Numbered from the stretch's first letter, positions 1 to 6,661 are shown. The stretch is 6,662 bases of DNA from an uncultured Bacteroidia bacterium (GCA_902766985.1 CACXFP010000144.1:1-6662), one strand, 5' to 3'. A program made the numbers and translations. The notes: a model not told the origin generated them from the letters alone.

Positions 1-869
1 AGTTCGTTCCCGTTCTGCCATGCAATTATTTCCGGCTCGCCGGAGTACTCAATGTCGAGAATGACCAGGATTTCCTTGCATTCTCCTCCGGATGAAACGG
101 CGTGAACCTCCCTGACATGGGGCCCGAGAAGTGAGACGGTGCGGGAAATGTCGGCCATGGGAGATATCTTGGCCATCACGAAGCGGGCGTTCCCAAGCAG
201 CTCCTCCTTCATCGCAACCAGGTCAGGGGAGCAGTCTTCGAGGGCGAAAACCCTCTTTCCTCCATCGCCTCTCCTGGCCGGATCGAGATAAATCATGTCA
301 GGGGAGAAGCCGTCCAGGATATCGGCGACATTCCCTTGTTCGACCTTCCTGTTGCTGACAGATATATTGTTTATTCCCAGTTCTTTGAAGTTGTGCCTGG
401 CGGCTTCGGCCAGTTTCCCGTCCGCTTCGTTGTACAGGACCTCGGCCCCGGCCTTGGCGAAGGCCCAGCTGTCAACCCCCATCCCTCCGGTCAGGTCTGC
501 GATCCGCAGGCTTTTCCCGCAGGGGTTGTCTCCTCGGACCCTCCCATTTTGACCATGGGTGGACAAGGTTCTCCGTAGACAATCCTCTGCGGGAACGGTA
601 ACGTCCTGTTCTTCAAAGAGACTGATGGCGACGGAGGCTTTGTGGAGGGCGGTATCTTCGGAGGAGCACTGTTCGGCCGCGAGAGGCAGGGGATAGGTGA
701 GGGAGGGTACGGCGTGCCATGAAGGGAGTTTCCGGGCGAGGCGGCTGCGGGCCTGGATGGTGTTTACGGCAAGGTAGATGTTGATTCCGTCCCAGCGGTC
801 GCGCGACAGGAGGAGCCTGGCCGGATCGTCACCTGCGTGCTCAAGAATGAATGAAGTGAAAGTATCCAT
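1..869 (-). CDS. THUMP-like class I SAM-dependent methyltransferase, 3' end cut off by the window edge
   Basis: The frame is open from ATG at 869 to base 1, giving 289 codons with no stop. About 100 residues are probably missing, since relatives are near 400. Residues 1-115 form the N-terminal region before the Rossmann fold. Motif I is at residues 125-132 (DLTGGMGV), the acidic ribose-binding position is around E148, and DPARR sits at the motif IV position (196-200, after MIYL). The glycine-rich DLTGG loop and DPARR are typical of the Bacteroidetes PG_1098-like methyltransferases, whose missing C-terminus normally carries a THUMP-like domain. The family is thought to methylate RNA in the cytosol, but the target cannot be read here. 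The start fits a -7 box at 886-893, leaving a leader of roughly ten bases. Residues 98-119 are a basic, low-complexity stretch just before motif I and may be a lineage insertion. The fold is secure; the substrate is not. Confidence 0.88.
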   Translation of the reverse strand, partial: MDTFTSFILEHAGDDPARLLLSRDRWDGINIYLAVNTIQARSRLARKLPSWHAVPSLTYPLPLAAEQCSSEDTALHKASVAISLFEEQDVTVPAEDCLRRTLSTHGQNGRVRGDNPCGKSLRIADLTGGMGVDSWAFAKAGAEVLYNEADGKLAEAARHNFKELGINNISVSNRKVEQGNVADILDGFSPDMIYLDPARRGDGGKRVFALEDCSPDLVAMKEELLGNARFVMAKISPMADISRTVSLLGPHVREVHAVSSGGECKEILVILDIEYSGEPEIIAWQNGNE

Positions 870-885
870 GGATATATCCCTGTTG

Positions 886-893
886 CAAAGATA
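886..893 (-). promoter_or_regulatory. Bacteroidetes -7 promoter element (TATCTTTG) for the methyltransferase
   Basis: Read on the minus strand, this is an exact TAnnTTTG -7 box. It lies 17 bases upstream of the ATG at 869, so the expected transcript has a very short leader. No TTTG is seen at the expected -33 position. The surrounding 20 bases (883-902) match 19 of 20 positions around the -7 box of the RyR channel-like gene (5684-5703). The box lies in the 123-base divergent intergenic region that also must hold the promoter of the plus-strand STAND gene. Confidence 0.7.
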
Positions 894-915
894 CTACAAT
901 CCGGTTAAAGACCTT

Positions 916-947
916 TTTGATGAAGTGGGAAAAAAACACTAACTTCA
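916..947 (+). promoter_or_regulatory. weak candidate promoter for the DUF4062-STAND gene
   Basis: TTTG at 916-919 is followed, after exactly 20 bases, by TAACTTCA at 940-947. That is the spacing of the Bacteroidetes -33/-7 pair, but the -7 box matches only TA and TT of TAnnTTTG. It would give a leader of about 40 bases before the ATG at 993. An alternative is the TATAAT at 953-958, which has no well-placed partner upstream. The gene needs a promoter in this short divergent gap, but neither candidate is strong. Confidence 0.3.
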
Positions 948-992
948 TGCGTTATAATCCATCAAGGGCAGCTGTCAAATCATTGTTTGAGT

Positions 993-3683
993 ATGTCGTT
1001 TATAAATAATTTTCTGGAAACCAGGCATATAAGGGTTTTTGTGTCATCGACGTTCGCTGATATGCAGGATGAACGTAATGCCCTGATGAAAAAGACTTTC
1101 CCCCTTCTGCGGGAGAAGGCTGCGAAAAGGAATGTGTCGCTTACGGAACTTGACCTGCGGTGGGGAATCACCCCAGAAGAAAGCGAGAGCGGGAAGGTGG
1201 TGGAGATCTGCCTGAGGGAAATCGAGAACTCTGTGCCGTTCTTCATCGGAATCATCGGCAGCCGGTATGGTTGGATTCCTTCGGAAAATGAACTGGATCC
1301 AGGCGTTATGGAGCGTTTCCCCCAGGTGGAGTCATACCTCCAGCGGCAACTCAGCGTCACCGAAATGGAGATGCAGTTCGGCGTGTTGGAGCGTGAGGAG
1401 GACATGCATGCATACTTTTTCATCCATGAGAGGAAACGGATGCCCTGGGAGCAAGAAGAGGAAGTGGAAGAAGACGGAGCCGATGAGCCGGAAAAGCTCG
1501 CTGAACTGAAAAAGGCGGTCATGGAAAACGGCCGGTATCCGGTGTCGTCATATTCAAGTCCGGAGGACCTATCGCTTCAGGTGGAAGAAGCCTTTACGAA
1601 GCTTCTTGACTCCCTCTTCCCGGAAGAAGGGATGTCAGAAATGCAGAGGGAGAGGGTTAGTCAGAATGCGCATCTCAATAGCCTGTGCCAGAATTATATA
1701 CGCCGGCAGGAATTTTTTGATGGACTGAACGGCTGGCTCTCGGAGACCGACAGGAGCGGAAGGATGGCGGTCAGCGGCCCTGTCGGCTCAGGCAAGAGCG
1801 CCCTTCTGGCGAACTGGATCAAGGAAATATCCGGACCTGGTCATCCCGGGAACGTTGTGGTCTATCATTTCGTCGGACGGGGCGGATGCCCGGGTACCGT
1901 GGATCATGTACTGTCTTCCATCTGTTATCAGTTACGCGTTGCATTCGGCTATGATCCGGATGAACGGGAATACGGGACCTGTTCTCCGGAAGGGGAGCTT
2001 GCTGCCTTGTTGGAACGGATCAGTGCCGAAAACGGAAAGACTGTAGTGATAGTACTCGATGCGGTCGAGCGTCTGGTGGATGTCGATTATCCCGAAAGGA
2101 TGGATTGGCTGCCGCTGCCATGCGACAATGTCAAGGTTGTCTTTTCAATCAATGATGGTGACGGGTATTACCATGAAAGCAAGCTTCTGGAGCGTCTCGG
2201 AAAACTCGGAATGGATACGCTCCTGATGCAGCCGTTGATCAAAGACGAACGGATCAGCATGGTGAACAGCTATCTGGCGTTGTATTCCAAAAAGCTCCAG
2301 AAAGGCCAGGTTGAAAGGATCGCTTCTGATGATCTGTTTAGGAAGCCGCTGGTTCTCAGGACTTTGCTTGATGAACTGATAAACTTCGGCCATTTCAGGG
2401 AGCTTGACAAAAAAATAGGTACTTATCTTGGGAAAGACGACAGCGGATTCTTCCAGTTGGTCGTGGACGGCATGAGTCGGGATTTTGTTGACGCCAAATC
2501 AGTCCTTTCCCTTATCGCCATTTCAGGATGGGGACTTTACGAAGAGGAGATCCTTTCCATTACGGGTGTCAGCCAGCTGGAATGGTCCCGCCTCTTTTGT
2601 GCGCTCAGGCCTCACCTGATGGTGGAGGGCGGCCTTATATCTTTCTCCAATGTCCTGATGTCCAGGGCAGTGGCGGACAGATTTTTCAATGAGGAAATCT
2701 ATGTCAATCCGGATACCCGGGGCACATATCCTCTTACGGAATCCTTCTGCCGGGAGAAGATCATAGAGTGCCTGAAAAAGGAGAAGCAGACGGCAAGGTC
2801 CATTGCTGAAATCGCATATCAATCGGGCGGACATGGCTTTGACTACCTGCCGCTTGTGGAGGCGCTCCCGGAAGATGGCAGAGGAGAGGTCTTGTATGCC
2901 CTTGCCGCCCGTGGCAAGGTGGAGCCTGAGGCCGCCTTGGAATTTTCGCAGATGGCGCTTCCAAATGCAAAGGACGAACTTGAGAAGGCCCGGTATCTCC
3001 GTGCCGCTGCGTCAGCCTGCATGGCAGCCGGAGGCAGGGAGTCGCAGGCTGCCGGATATCTGGAAGAGGCGCTTGGCATTTTGATTGACGCCTGTGGAGA
3101 AGATTCTGAGCTTCTGCCATTTTATTATATTGACCTGGCTGACGTGTACCGCGCCATTGGCGAGAAGGATAAGGCTGTCGGGATGGCTGAAAAGGCCGTA
3201 CGGCTCCGCGAGGCCGTCTATGGGAAGAATAATCCTGAAACGGCAAAATCATATCTTTGCCTTGCAGGTGCCTATAAAGACGTTAAAAGATACTATCCCG
3301 CTTTGGATTATGCCGAAACGGCCCAAACCATATTCGATGAGTATTATCCTGAAATCGACTTGCACAGAGCCGACGCTTTGGAAACGGAAGGCTGCATTCA
3401 TGCGGCCATGGAAGACTATGATTCCGCGCTGGACAGTCTCATGAAGTCCTATTCAATCAAAGCCATGATTTATAAAGAGAGTGACCATCCGTCACTGGCT
3501 GAATTGGGCAGGAAAATCGGGCTGATCCATGTGCTTTGCGCTTCAGGCTATCTGGAGGAAGCCGCCGACGCGTATGAATCCTCCCTGGGAGAAAGCCATC
3601 CCGATACCGTCAGTACGTTCAGGACCTTGGATAATCTTCGCCGGTTAATCAGCGAAGATGGCGGATTTGATTTCAAATCCTGA
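993..3683 (+). CDS. DUF4062 - STAND-type P-loop NTPase - TPR repeat protein
   Basis: An 896-residue cytosolic protein with no signal peptide or membrane helix. Residues 11-95 are a DUF4062 domain, with RVFVSSTFADMQDER at 14-28, LDLRWGIT at 53-60 and FFIGIIGSRYGW at 83-94. An acidic linker (153-168) follows. The NTPase has Walker A GPVGSGKS (262-269) and Walker B VVIVLDAVER (351-360, D356), then a helical/winged-helix-like region to about 570. From about 645 to 890 there are TPR repeats of kinesin-light-chain type (NPETAKSYLCLAGAY, HPSLAEL, HPDTVSTF). The DUF4062-NTPase-repeat order resembles animal TEP1, NPHP3 and NWD1 and many bacterial STAND proteins. STAND ATPases usually act as ligand-triggered oligomerising switches; here the TPR tail would be the sensor and DUF4062 the effector or adaptor (inference). 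ATG at 993 is preferred over an in-frame TTG at 987. The stop lies inside the convergent RyR gene. Confidence 0.88.
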   Translation: MSFINNFLETRHIRVFVSSTFADMQDERNALMKKTFPLLREKAAKRNVSLTELDLRWGITPEESESGKVVEICLREIENSVPFFIGIIGSRYGWIPSENELDPGVMERFPQVESYLQRQLSVTEMEMQFGVLEREEDMHAYFFIHERKRMPWEQEEEVEEDGADEPEKLAELKKAVMENGRYPVSSYSSPEDLSLQVEEAFTKLLDSLFPEEGMSEMQRERVSQNAHLNSLCQNYIRRQEFFDGLNGWLSETDRSGRMAVSGPVGSGKSALLANWIKEISGPGHPGNVVVYHFVGRGGCPGTVDHVLSSICYQLRVAFGYDPDEREYGTCSPEGELAALLERISAENGKTVVIVLDAVERLVDVDYPERMDWLPLPCDNVKVVFSINDGDGYYHESKLLERLGKLGMDTLLMQPLIKDERISMVNSYLALYSKKLQKGQVERIASDDLFRKPLVLRTLLDELINFGHFRELDKKIGTYLGKDDSGFFQLVVDGMSRDFVDAKSVLSLIAISGWGLYEEEILSITGVSQLEWSRLFCALRPHLMVEGGLISFSNVLMSRAVADRFFNEEIYVNPDTRGTYPLTESFCREKIIECLKKEKQTARSIAEIAYQSGGHGFDYLPLVEALPEDGRGEVLYALAARGKVEPEAALEFSQMALPNAKDELEKARYLRAAASACMAAGGRESQAAGYLEEALGILIDACGEDSELLPFYYIDLADVYRAIGEKDKAVGMAEKAVRLREAVYGKNNPETAKSYLCLAGAYKDVKRYYPALDYAETAQTIFDEYYPEIDLHRADALETEGCIHAAMEDYDSALDSLMKSYSIKAMIYKESDHPSLAELGRKIGLIHVLCASGYLEEAADAYESSLGESHPDTVSTFRTLDNLRRLISEDGGFDFKS
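3663..3680. repeat. 8-bp inverted repeat at the overlapping 3' ends of two convergent genes
   Basis: GGATTTGA (3663-3670) and TCAAATCC (3673-3680) are perfect reverse complements separated by two bases. As RNA this would be a stem of about 7 bp with a 4-base loop on either strand. The TGA of the minus-strand gene (3673-3675) is inside the right arm, and the TGA of the plus-strand gene (3681-3683) follows it directly. There is no U-tract on either side, so a classical intrinsic terminator is not supported. It could be a weak bidirectional 3'-end hairpin, or a by-product of two constrained reading frames. Confidence 0.55.
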
Positions 3684-5664
3684 CGACCTTTCCTTCGGAG
3701 ATGTCGAAACGGTAGAAATCGGAGGTCTCTCCGAGGATGAATGGGATATTGACCATCAGGTTGATATCCTTTAATTTTTCCTCTTCGTCGACAAGTTCGT
3801 CGAACGGTGCGATGTCAATGTGGGTGAAGTATTGCTTCCTGGCCTGCCTCAGGCTCTTCCAGGTAGGGGACTCTCCCTTTGGAACTTCTTTCAATACTTT
3901 GGAAATCAGGTCTTTCCGCTCTTTGATGGAGTATGGCTTGAATCCCATCAGAAGTTCCGTCATCATCCACCTGTCATGTTCGAGGCGGCAGAGTTCGTAG
4001 GCTGACTCTTTGTCAAGTACCGAGCCGGGGCCGGGAATGTCGGTCGTCCTCAGTCTCACGGGGATGGAATTGGCATAGTAGATGCTTGAGAACTTGTCAG
4101 CTTCTTTCAGCGAGTACCAGAGGGAGTCAGGATCTTCGTCGGAATTGCCGTAGAGTCTCGAATAGACGTAATTGACCCTGCATCCGGCGATGCTTCTCCG
4201 GGTCAGCAGGGGATCGCTGTCAGAAGAGGTTCCGGCTCCGAAGTCCCGTATGCTTCCGAACAACCCTGTACGGGCTGCGAGCCCCATCATCGAACTGCCG
4301 CTTTCAGTGTGGACATATATCGGAATATCAGTTCTGTACAAGGCTCCCGGAAGATGGAGGGCGGCGGACATGTTCTCCTCGTCAGAGTCCGTGCAGATGG
4401 CAAGGGAAAGCTGTATTCCGGAATCCTTGGCCCATGTCTCCAGCATCTTTCCGACATCGGGCGAAGAAAGGCCGGCGTCGATGAACTCCCACTTGATGTC
4501 AAGCAGATCACCGTATTCCTTGTCGGGGAGATGGACTTCGGGCTTTCCTCCCGGCTTGAGGTATGTGTAGTGCGAGAGACGGAAAAGCCAGGGATTCTCT
4601 GCGATGAATTTTTCCATCGATGGACGTATCCCGCTCTGGATGAATGTGATCACGCTTTTGTCTTCGCCTTTGAAATGGCACAGGTGTGCGGCTGTCTTCG
4701 CCATTGCCATGCCCATGGGCGACATCCCGGCTATGACAAAGCGGACAGCGCTCCAGCCTCCTGCCTTCTGCCCGGCGCCGTCTATCGGAATCCTCCCCCC
4801 GACACCGAGAAGGGTCTGCTCGGCTATATACTCGTCAAGGTTTACCGTATTCACGAGCAGCTTCTTGCGGCTCTTTTCGCCGGTCAGTGGAAGTGATACG
4901 TAATGAAGGATATCAGCTGACGAACCGGACTCCATGGTGACGAAACATCTTACGGTTCCCGGAGAGTCCTGGCAGATCGCCTCGAGTTTTTTCAGGCAGG
5001 AAATGTTGATGGAATCATGACCTGTTTCGTTCTCTTCCCCAAGGAGGTATATGCACCAGGCATCCCCGGCGCAGGCTCTTTCGAGGTTTGCCGTATTGTC
5101 CCTGTCGTCATGATAGAAAGTGACCTTCGAGCGGAACTGCTTGAGACGGGATTCTCCGAAAAAGGCTTCAAGGCTTCCTCTGAGTTGCTCCACCGGGCTG
5201 GAGGTCATGATGACTATGTCCCGTCCGGTCATCGCCAGCTCTTCCGGGTCCATCCCGGAAGTGTCTTCCTGGAGCAGCCTGCTGAGCATTGACGGCAGCA
5301 GGCGGTTGCTGCCCAGAATGAGGATGTGGCCTTTGAAGGAGTACCGCGATTCCCCCTTGTTGTACGACTCGATGATGTTCTCGAAGATGTTCCCGATCAC
5401 GTTGATGAGAAGGGAGGCGAAGACTATGGCCCCGAGGATCGACAGTACGAGGCGGAAGAGGTCGTGGCTGCCGGCGCCGCCAAAAGATCCCGGGTCCAGG
5501 ATCAAGGCTGCGATATCCTGCCATGTGAATTTACCGTCCTTGAAAAACAGGGCGGAGAGGCCCCAGAACATGAAAAACAAAACCAACAGCAAGGCTGCCA
5601 GCCATATCAGCTGGGATCCGCGGCCTTTGGACAGGAGGGAATCGAATTTTCTTTGCAGTTTCAT
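3673..5664 (-). CDS. two-helix membrane protein with CASTOR/POLLUX-like RCK regions and C-terminal RyR domain
   Basis: A 663-residue protein. Hydrophobic helices lie at about 19-41 and 69-93, with a pore-loop-like segment (44-66) between them, so it resembles a 2TM ion channel subunit. No TVGYG-type potassium filter is visible. A first Rossmann/RCK region starts at 111 (KGHILILGSNRLLP), as in the DMI1/CASTOR/POLLUX family. A second starts at about 307 (VRFVIAGMSPMGMA) and runs to about 480. The C-terminus (about 515-615) carries a RyR domain, marked by ELCRLEHDRWMMTELLMGF at 557-575. Inferred role: inner-membrane ion conductance gated by a nucleotide or small ligand. Ion and ligand are unknown. 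The frame can be opened to a TTG at 5700, but that stretch is the promoter's -7 box, so ATG at 5664 is chosen. Its last 11 bases overlap the convergent STAND gene. Domain calls are solid; channel activity is inferred. Confidence 0.85.
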   Translation of the reverse strand: MKLQRKFDSLLSKGRGSQLIWLAALLLVLFFMFWGLSALFFKDGKFTWQDIAALILDPGSFGGAGSHDLFRLVLSILGAIVFASLLINVIGNIFENIIESYNKGESRYSFKGHILILGSNRLLPSMLSRLLQEDTSGMDPEELAMTGRDIVIMTSSPVEQLRGSLEAFFGESRLKQFRSKVTFYHDDRDNTANLERACAGDAWCIYLLGEENETGHDSINISCLKKLEAICQDSPGTVRCFVTMESGSSADILHYVSLPLTGEKSRKKLLVNTVNLDEYIAEQTLLGVGGRIPIDGAGQKAGGWSAVRFVIAGMSPMGMAMAKTAAHLCHFKGEDKSVITFIQSGIRPSMEKFIAENPWLFRLSHYTYLKPGGKPEVHLPDKEYGDLLDIKWEFIDAGLSSPDVGKMLETWAKDSGIQLSLAICTDSDEENMSAALHLPGALYRTDIPIYVHTESGSSMMGLAARTGLFGSIRDFGAGTSSDSDPLLTRRSIAGCRVNYVYSRLYGNSDEDPDSLWYSLKEADKFSSIYYANSIPVRLRTTDIPGPGSVLDKESAYELCRLEHDRWMMTELLMGFKPYSIKERKDLISKVLKEVPKGESPTWKSLRQARKQYFTHIDIAPFDELVDEEEKLKDINLMVNIPFILGETSDFYRFDISEGKVVRI

Positions 5665-5671
5665 GCTTTCC

Positions 5672-5703
5672 GGATTGTGGACCTTGCAAAGATACAACAA
5701 TCC
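5672..5703. repeat. 7-bp inverted repeat flanking the RyR gene -7 box
   Basis: GGATTGT (5672-5678) and ACAATCC (5697-5703) are perfect reverse complements with 18 bases between them. The spacer contains the -7 box and the likely transcription start, and the arm centres are 25 bp apart. This geometry would suit a dimeric regulator covering the start site, but the arms are short and no regulator is known. Only the ACAATCC arm is also present at the methyltransferase promoter (896-902). Confidence 0.4.
5687..5694 (-). promoter_or_regulatory. Bacteroidetes -7 promoter element (TATCTTTG) for the RyR channel-like gene
   Basis: An exact TAnnTTTG box on the minus strand, 23 bases upstream of the ATG at 5664, in the 55-base gap after the Fic stop codon. 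It decides the start: the longer frame beginning at TTG 5700 would place this box inside the coding region. No clear TTTG is found 19-21 bases upstream. The channel-like gene can therefore be transcribed on its own, although read-through from the Fic gene is also possible because no terminator is seen between them. Confidence 0.7.
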
Positions 5704-5719
5704 TTTAAAAGCCTGCTCG

Positions 5720-6601
5720 CTAAATCTTGAAATAATCCAGCAGTGCCTTGTAGTTATCCTGTGCGGTAAGGCAGGTGTCCGTGAGGTAGCCGTTCTTATG
5801 CCCCCATTCCCGTAAACCCCGATAATAGAAGAGCTTGAGCTCTTCGGTGATGATAAACGGCACTATTCCGTTTGCCAAGCATTCCTTGAACATCAGGAGC
5901 CTTCCCACACGCCCGTTCCCGTCTTGGAAAGGGTGGATCGTCTCGAACTTCTGGTGCAGGTCGAGAATATCCTCCAGCGTCTTTGGAGCCTTGGCGTTAT
6001 AGGAAGAGAGCAGCGCTTTCATCCGGGCATGGACTTGCTCCGGAGGGCAGGTGGCGTTCCCGCCCACTTCGTTGGGAAGTCTCTTATATTCCCCTACATT
6101 GAACCAGGATTTCCGGCTGTCAGAAGTCCCCGTCTTCAGGATCCGGTGAATCTCCTTGATAAGAGACTCGGTTGGTTTGTCGCCGGCATGGTCGATGATG
6201 AGGTCGATGCAATGGAAATGGTTCGTCGTCTCGATAATGTCATCGACGTTGACGCTCTCATCCGTAATGCCGATCGTGTTCGTCTCATAGATGAAACGGG
6301 TCTGTTCATGGGTCAGACGGCTGCCCTCGATGTGGTTGGAATTGTAAGTGAGGTCGATCTGCGTGCGGTGATAGATGCCGCCGCTGACCTTTCCTTCCTT
6401 TTCCTCACGAAGCCGTTTCAGCAAGGGACTCTCCTTGGCCTTTCCTTTCCTGGGAAGCGGAGCATCGGCCGGGATATTCCATGTCTTGCCGACAAGGACC
6501 GCCTCCTCCATCTTTCCCGTAGCGCACCAGTTACGGACTGTACGCTCAGAGATTCCATTCTGTTCGGCATACTGACTTACGGATAACATTTCCATGGACA
6601 T
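5720..6601 (-). CDS. Fic domain AMP-transferase-like protein with N-terminal helix-turn-helix and inhibitory motif
   Basis: A 293-residue cytosolic protein. Residues 6-46 are a MerR/excisionase-like HTH (LSVSQYAEQNGISERTVRNW), suggesting DNA binding. The inhibitory motif (S/T)xxxE(G/N) is at 88-93 (SNHIEG, with E92), as in Fic proteins with an N-terminal self-inhibitory helix. The Fic core has the complete catalytic motif HPFQDGNGRVGR at 223-234 (H223, D227, R234). Fic enzymes of this type usually transfer AMP from ATP to a hydroxyl side chain of a target protein, and the inhibitory glutamate blocks productive ATP binding. The target is unknown. No separate antitoxin gene is seen next to it, which fits the built-in inhibitor. 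The frame reaches ATG 6658, but the promoter and expected transcript start lie downstream of that, so ATG at 6601 is preferred; 6595 and 6589 are also possible. It lies 55 bases upstream of the RyR gene on the same strand. Confidence 0.9.
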   Translation of the reverse strand: MSMEMLSVSQYAEQNGISERTVRNWCATGKMEEAVLVGKTWNIPADAPLPRKGKAKESPLLKRLREEKEGKVSGGIYHRTQIDLTYNSNHIEGSRLTHEQTRFIYETNTIGITDESVNVDDIIETTNHFHCIDLIIDHAGDKPTESLIKEIHRILKTGTSDSRKSWFNVGEYKRLPNEVGGNATCPPEQVHARMKALLSSYNAKAPKTLEDILDLHQKFETIHPFQDGNGRVGRLLMFKECLANGIVPFIITEELKLFYYRGLREWGHKNGYLTDTCLTAQDNYKALLDYFKI

Positions 6602-6608
6602 CGGCAAA
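6597..6608. promoter_or_regulatory. third operator half-site at the Fic start codon
   Basis: GACATCGGCAAA at 6597-6608 matches 11 of 12 bases of the palindrome half at 6648-6659, in the same orientation and 51 bp away, close to five helical turns. The 9-base core ATCGGCAAA is identical. The proposed start codon (6599-6601) overlaps it. A protein bound at both positions could block the promoter or loop the short region between them; this is inferred from the repeat only. Confidence 0.45.
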
Positions 6609-6627
6609 TAAAGGGTTGGACCGGCTA

Positions 6628-6659
6628 CAAATATAGCAATTTTTGCCGATATCGGCAAA
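6628..6659 (-). promoter_or_regulatory. complete Bacteroidetes promoter (-33 TTTG, 20-bp spacer, -7 TATATTTG) for the Fic gene
   Basis: On the minus strand TTTG (6659-6656) is followed after exactly 20 bases by TATATTTG (6635-6628), a full match to the phylum's TTTG/TAnnTTTG pattern. The expected transcript start, near 6621, leaves about 20 bases of leader to ATG 6601 and rules out the upstream ATG at 6658 as the translated start from this promoter. Confidence 0.85.
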
Positions 6660-6661
6660 AA
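6640..6661. promoter_or_regulatory. perfect 22-bp palindrome, likely operator over the Fic promoter
   Basis: TTTTTGCCGAT followed by its exact reverse complement ATCGGCAAAAA, with no spacer. It covers the -33 box and most of the spacer of the Fic promoter, where a bound dimer would block RNA polymerase. The likely ligand is the HTH of the Fic protein itself (inference). It is not a terminator: the T-run precedes the stem and the A-run follows it, so neither strand gives a stem then a U-tail outside the pairing. Confidence 0.75.

Noticed and set aside
953..958. TATAAT as a sigma-70 -10 box for the STAND gene
   Set aside because: No -35 at a suitable distance, and Bacteroidota main promoters use TAnnTTTG. 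It is mentioned only as a weak alternative.
987..992. TTG at 987 as start of the STAND protein
   Set aside because: It adds only two residues before the ATG at 993, and DUF4062 begins about ten residues later. ATG is the more likely start.
980..1522. 180-codon minus-strand frame opposite the DUF4062 region
   Set aside because: Serine-rich, low-complexity translation antisense to a conserved domain.
2761..3252. 163-codon minus-strand frame opposite the TPR region
   Set aside because: Pro, Arg and Gln-rich shadow of the TPR-coding frame; no family likeness.
5665..5700. 12-residue N-terminal extension of the RyR protein from TTG 5700
   Set aside because: It contains the -7 promoter element, so it would not be in the main transcript; the ATG at 5664 directly precedes the membrane helices.
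5120..5815. 231-codon open frame on the plus strand
   Set aside because: It lies antisense to the RyR channel-like gene and runs into the Fic 3' end. It is rich in Ser, Arg and Pro with no recognisable domain, as expected for a shadow of a GC-rich third-position gene.
5924..6586. 220-codon open frame on the plus strand
   Set aside because: Fully antisense to the Fic gene, whose catalytic motif and fold are unambiguous; no promoter or domain supports it.
6602..6658. 19-residue N-terminal extension of the Fic protein from ATG 6658
   Set aside because: This stretch holds the promoter and the palindrome; the HTH begins just after the ATG at 6601.
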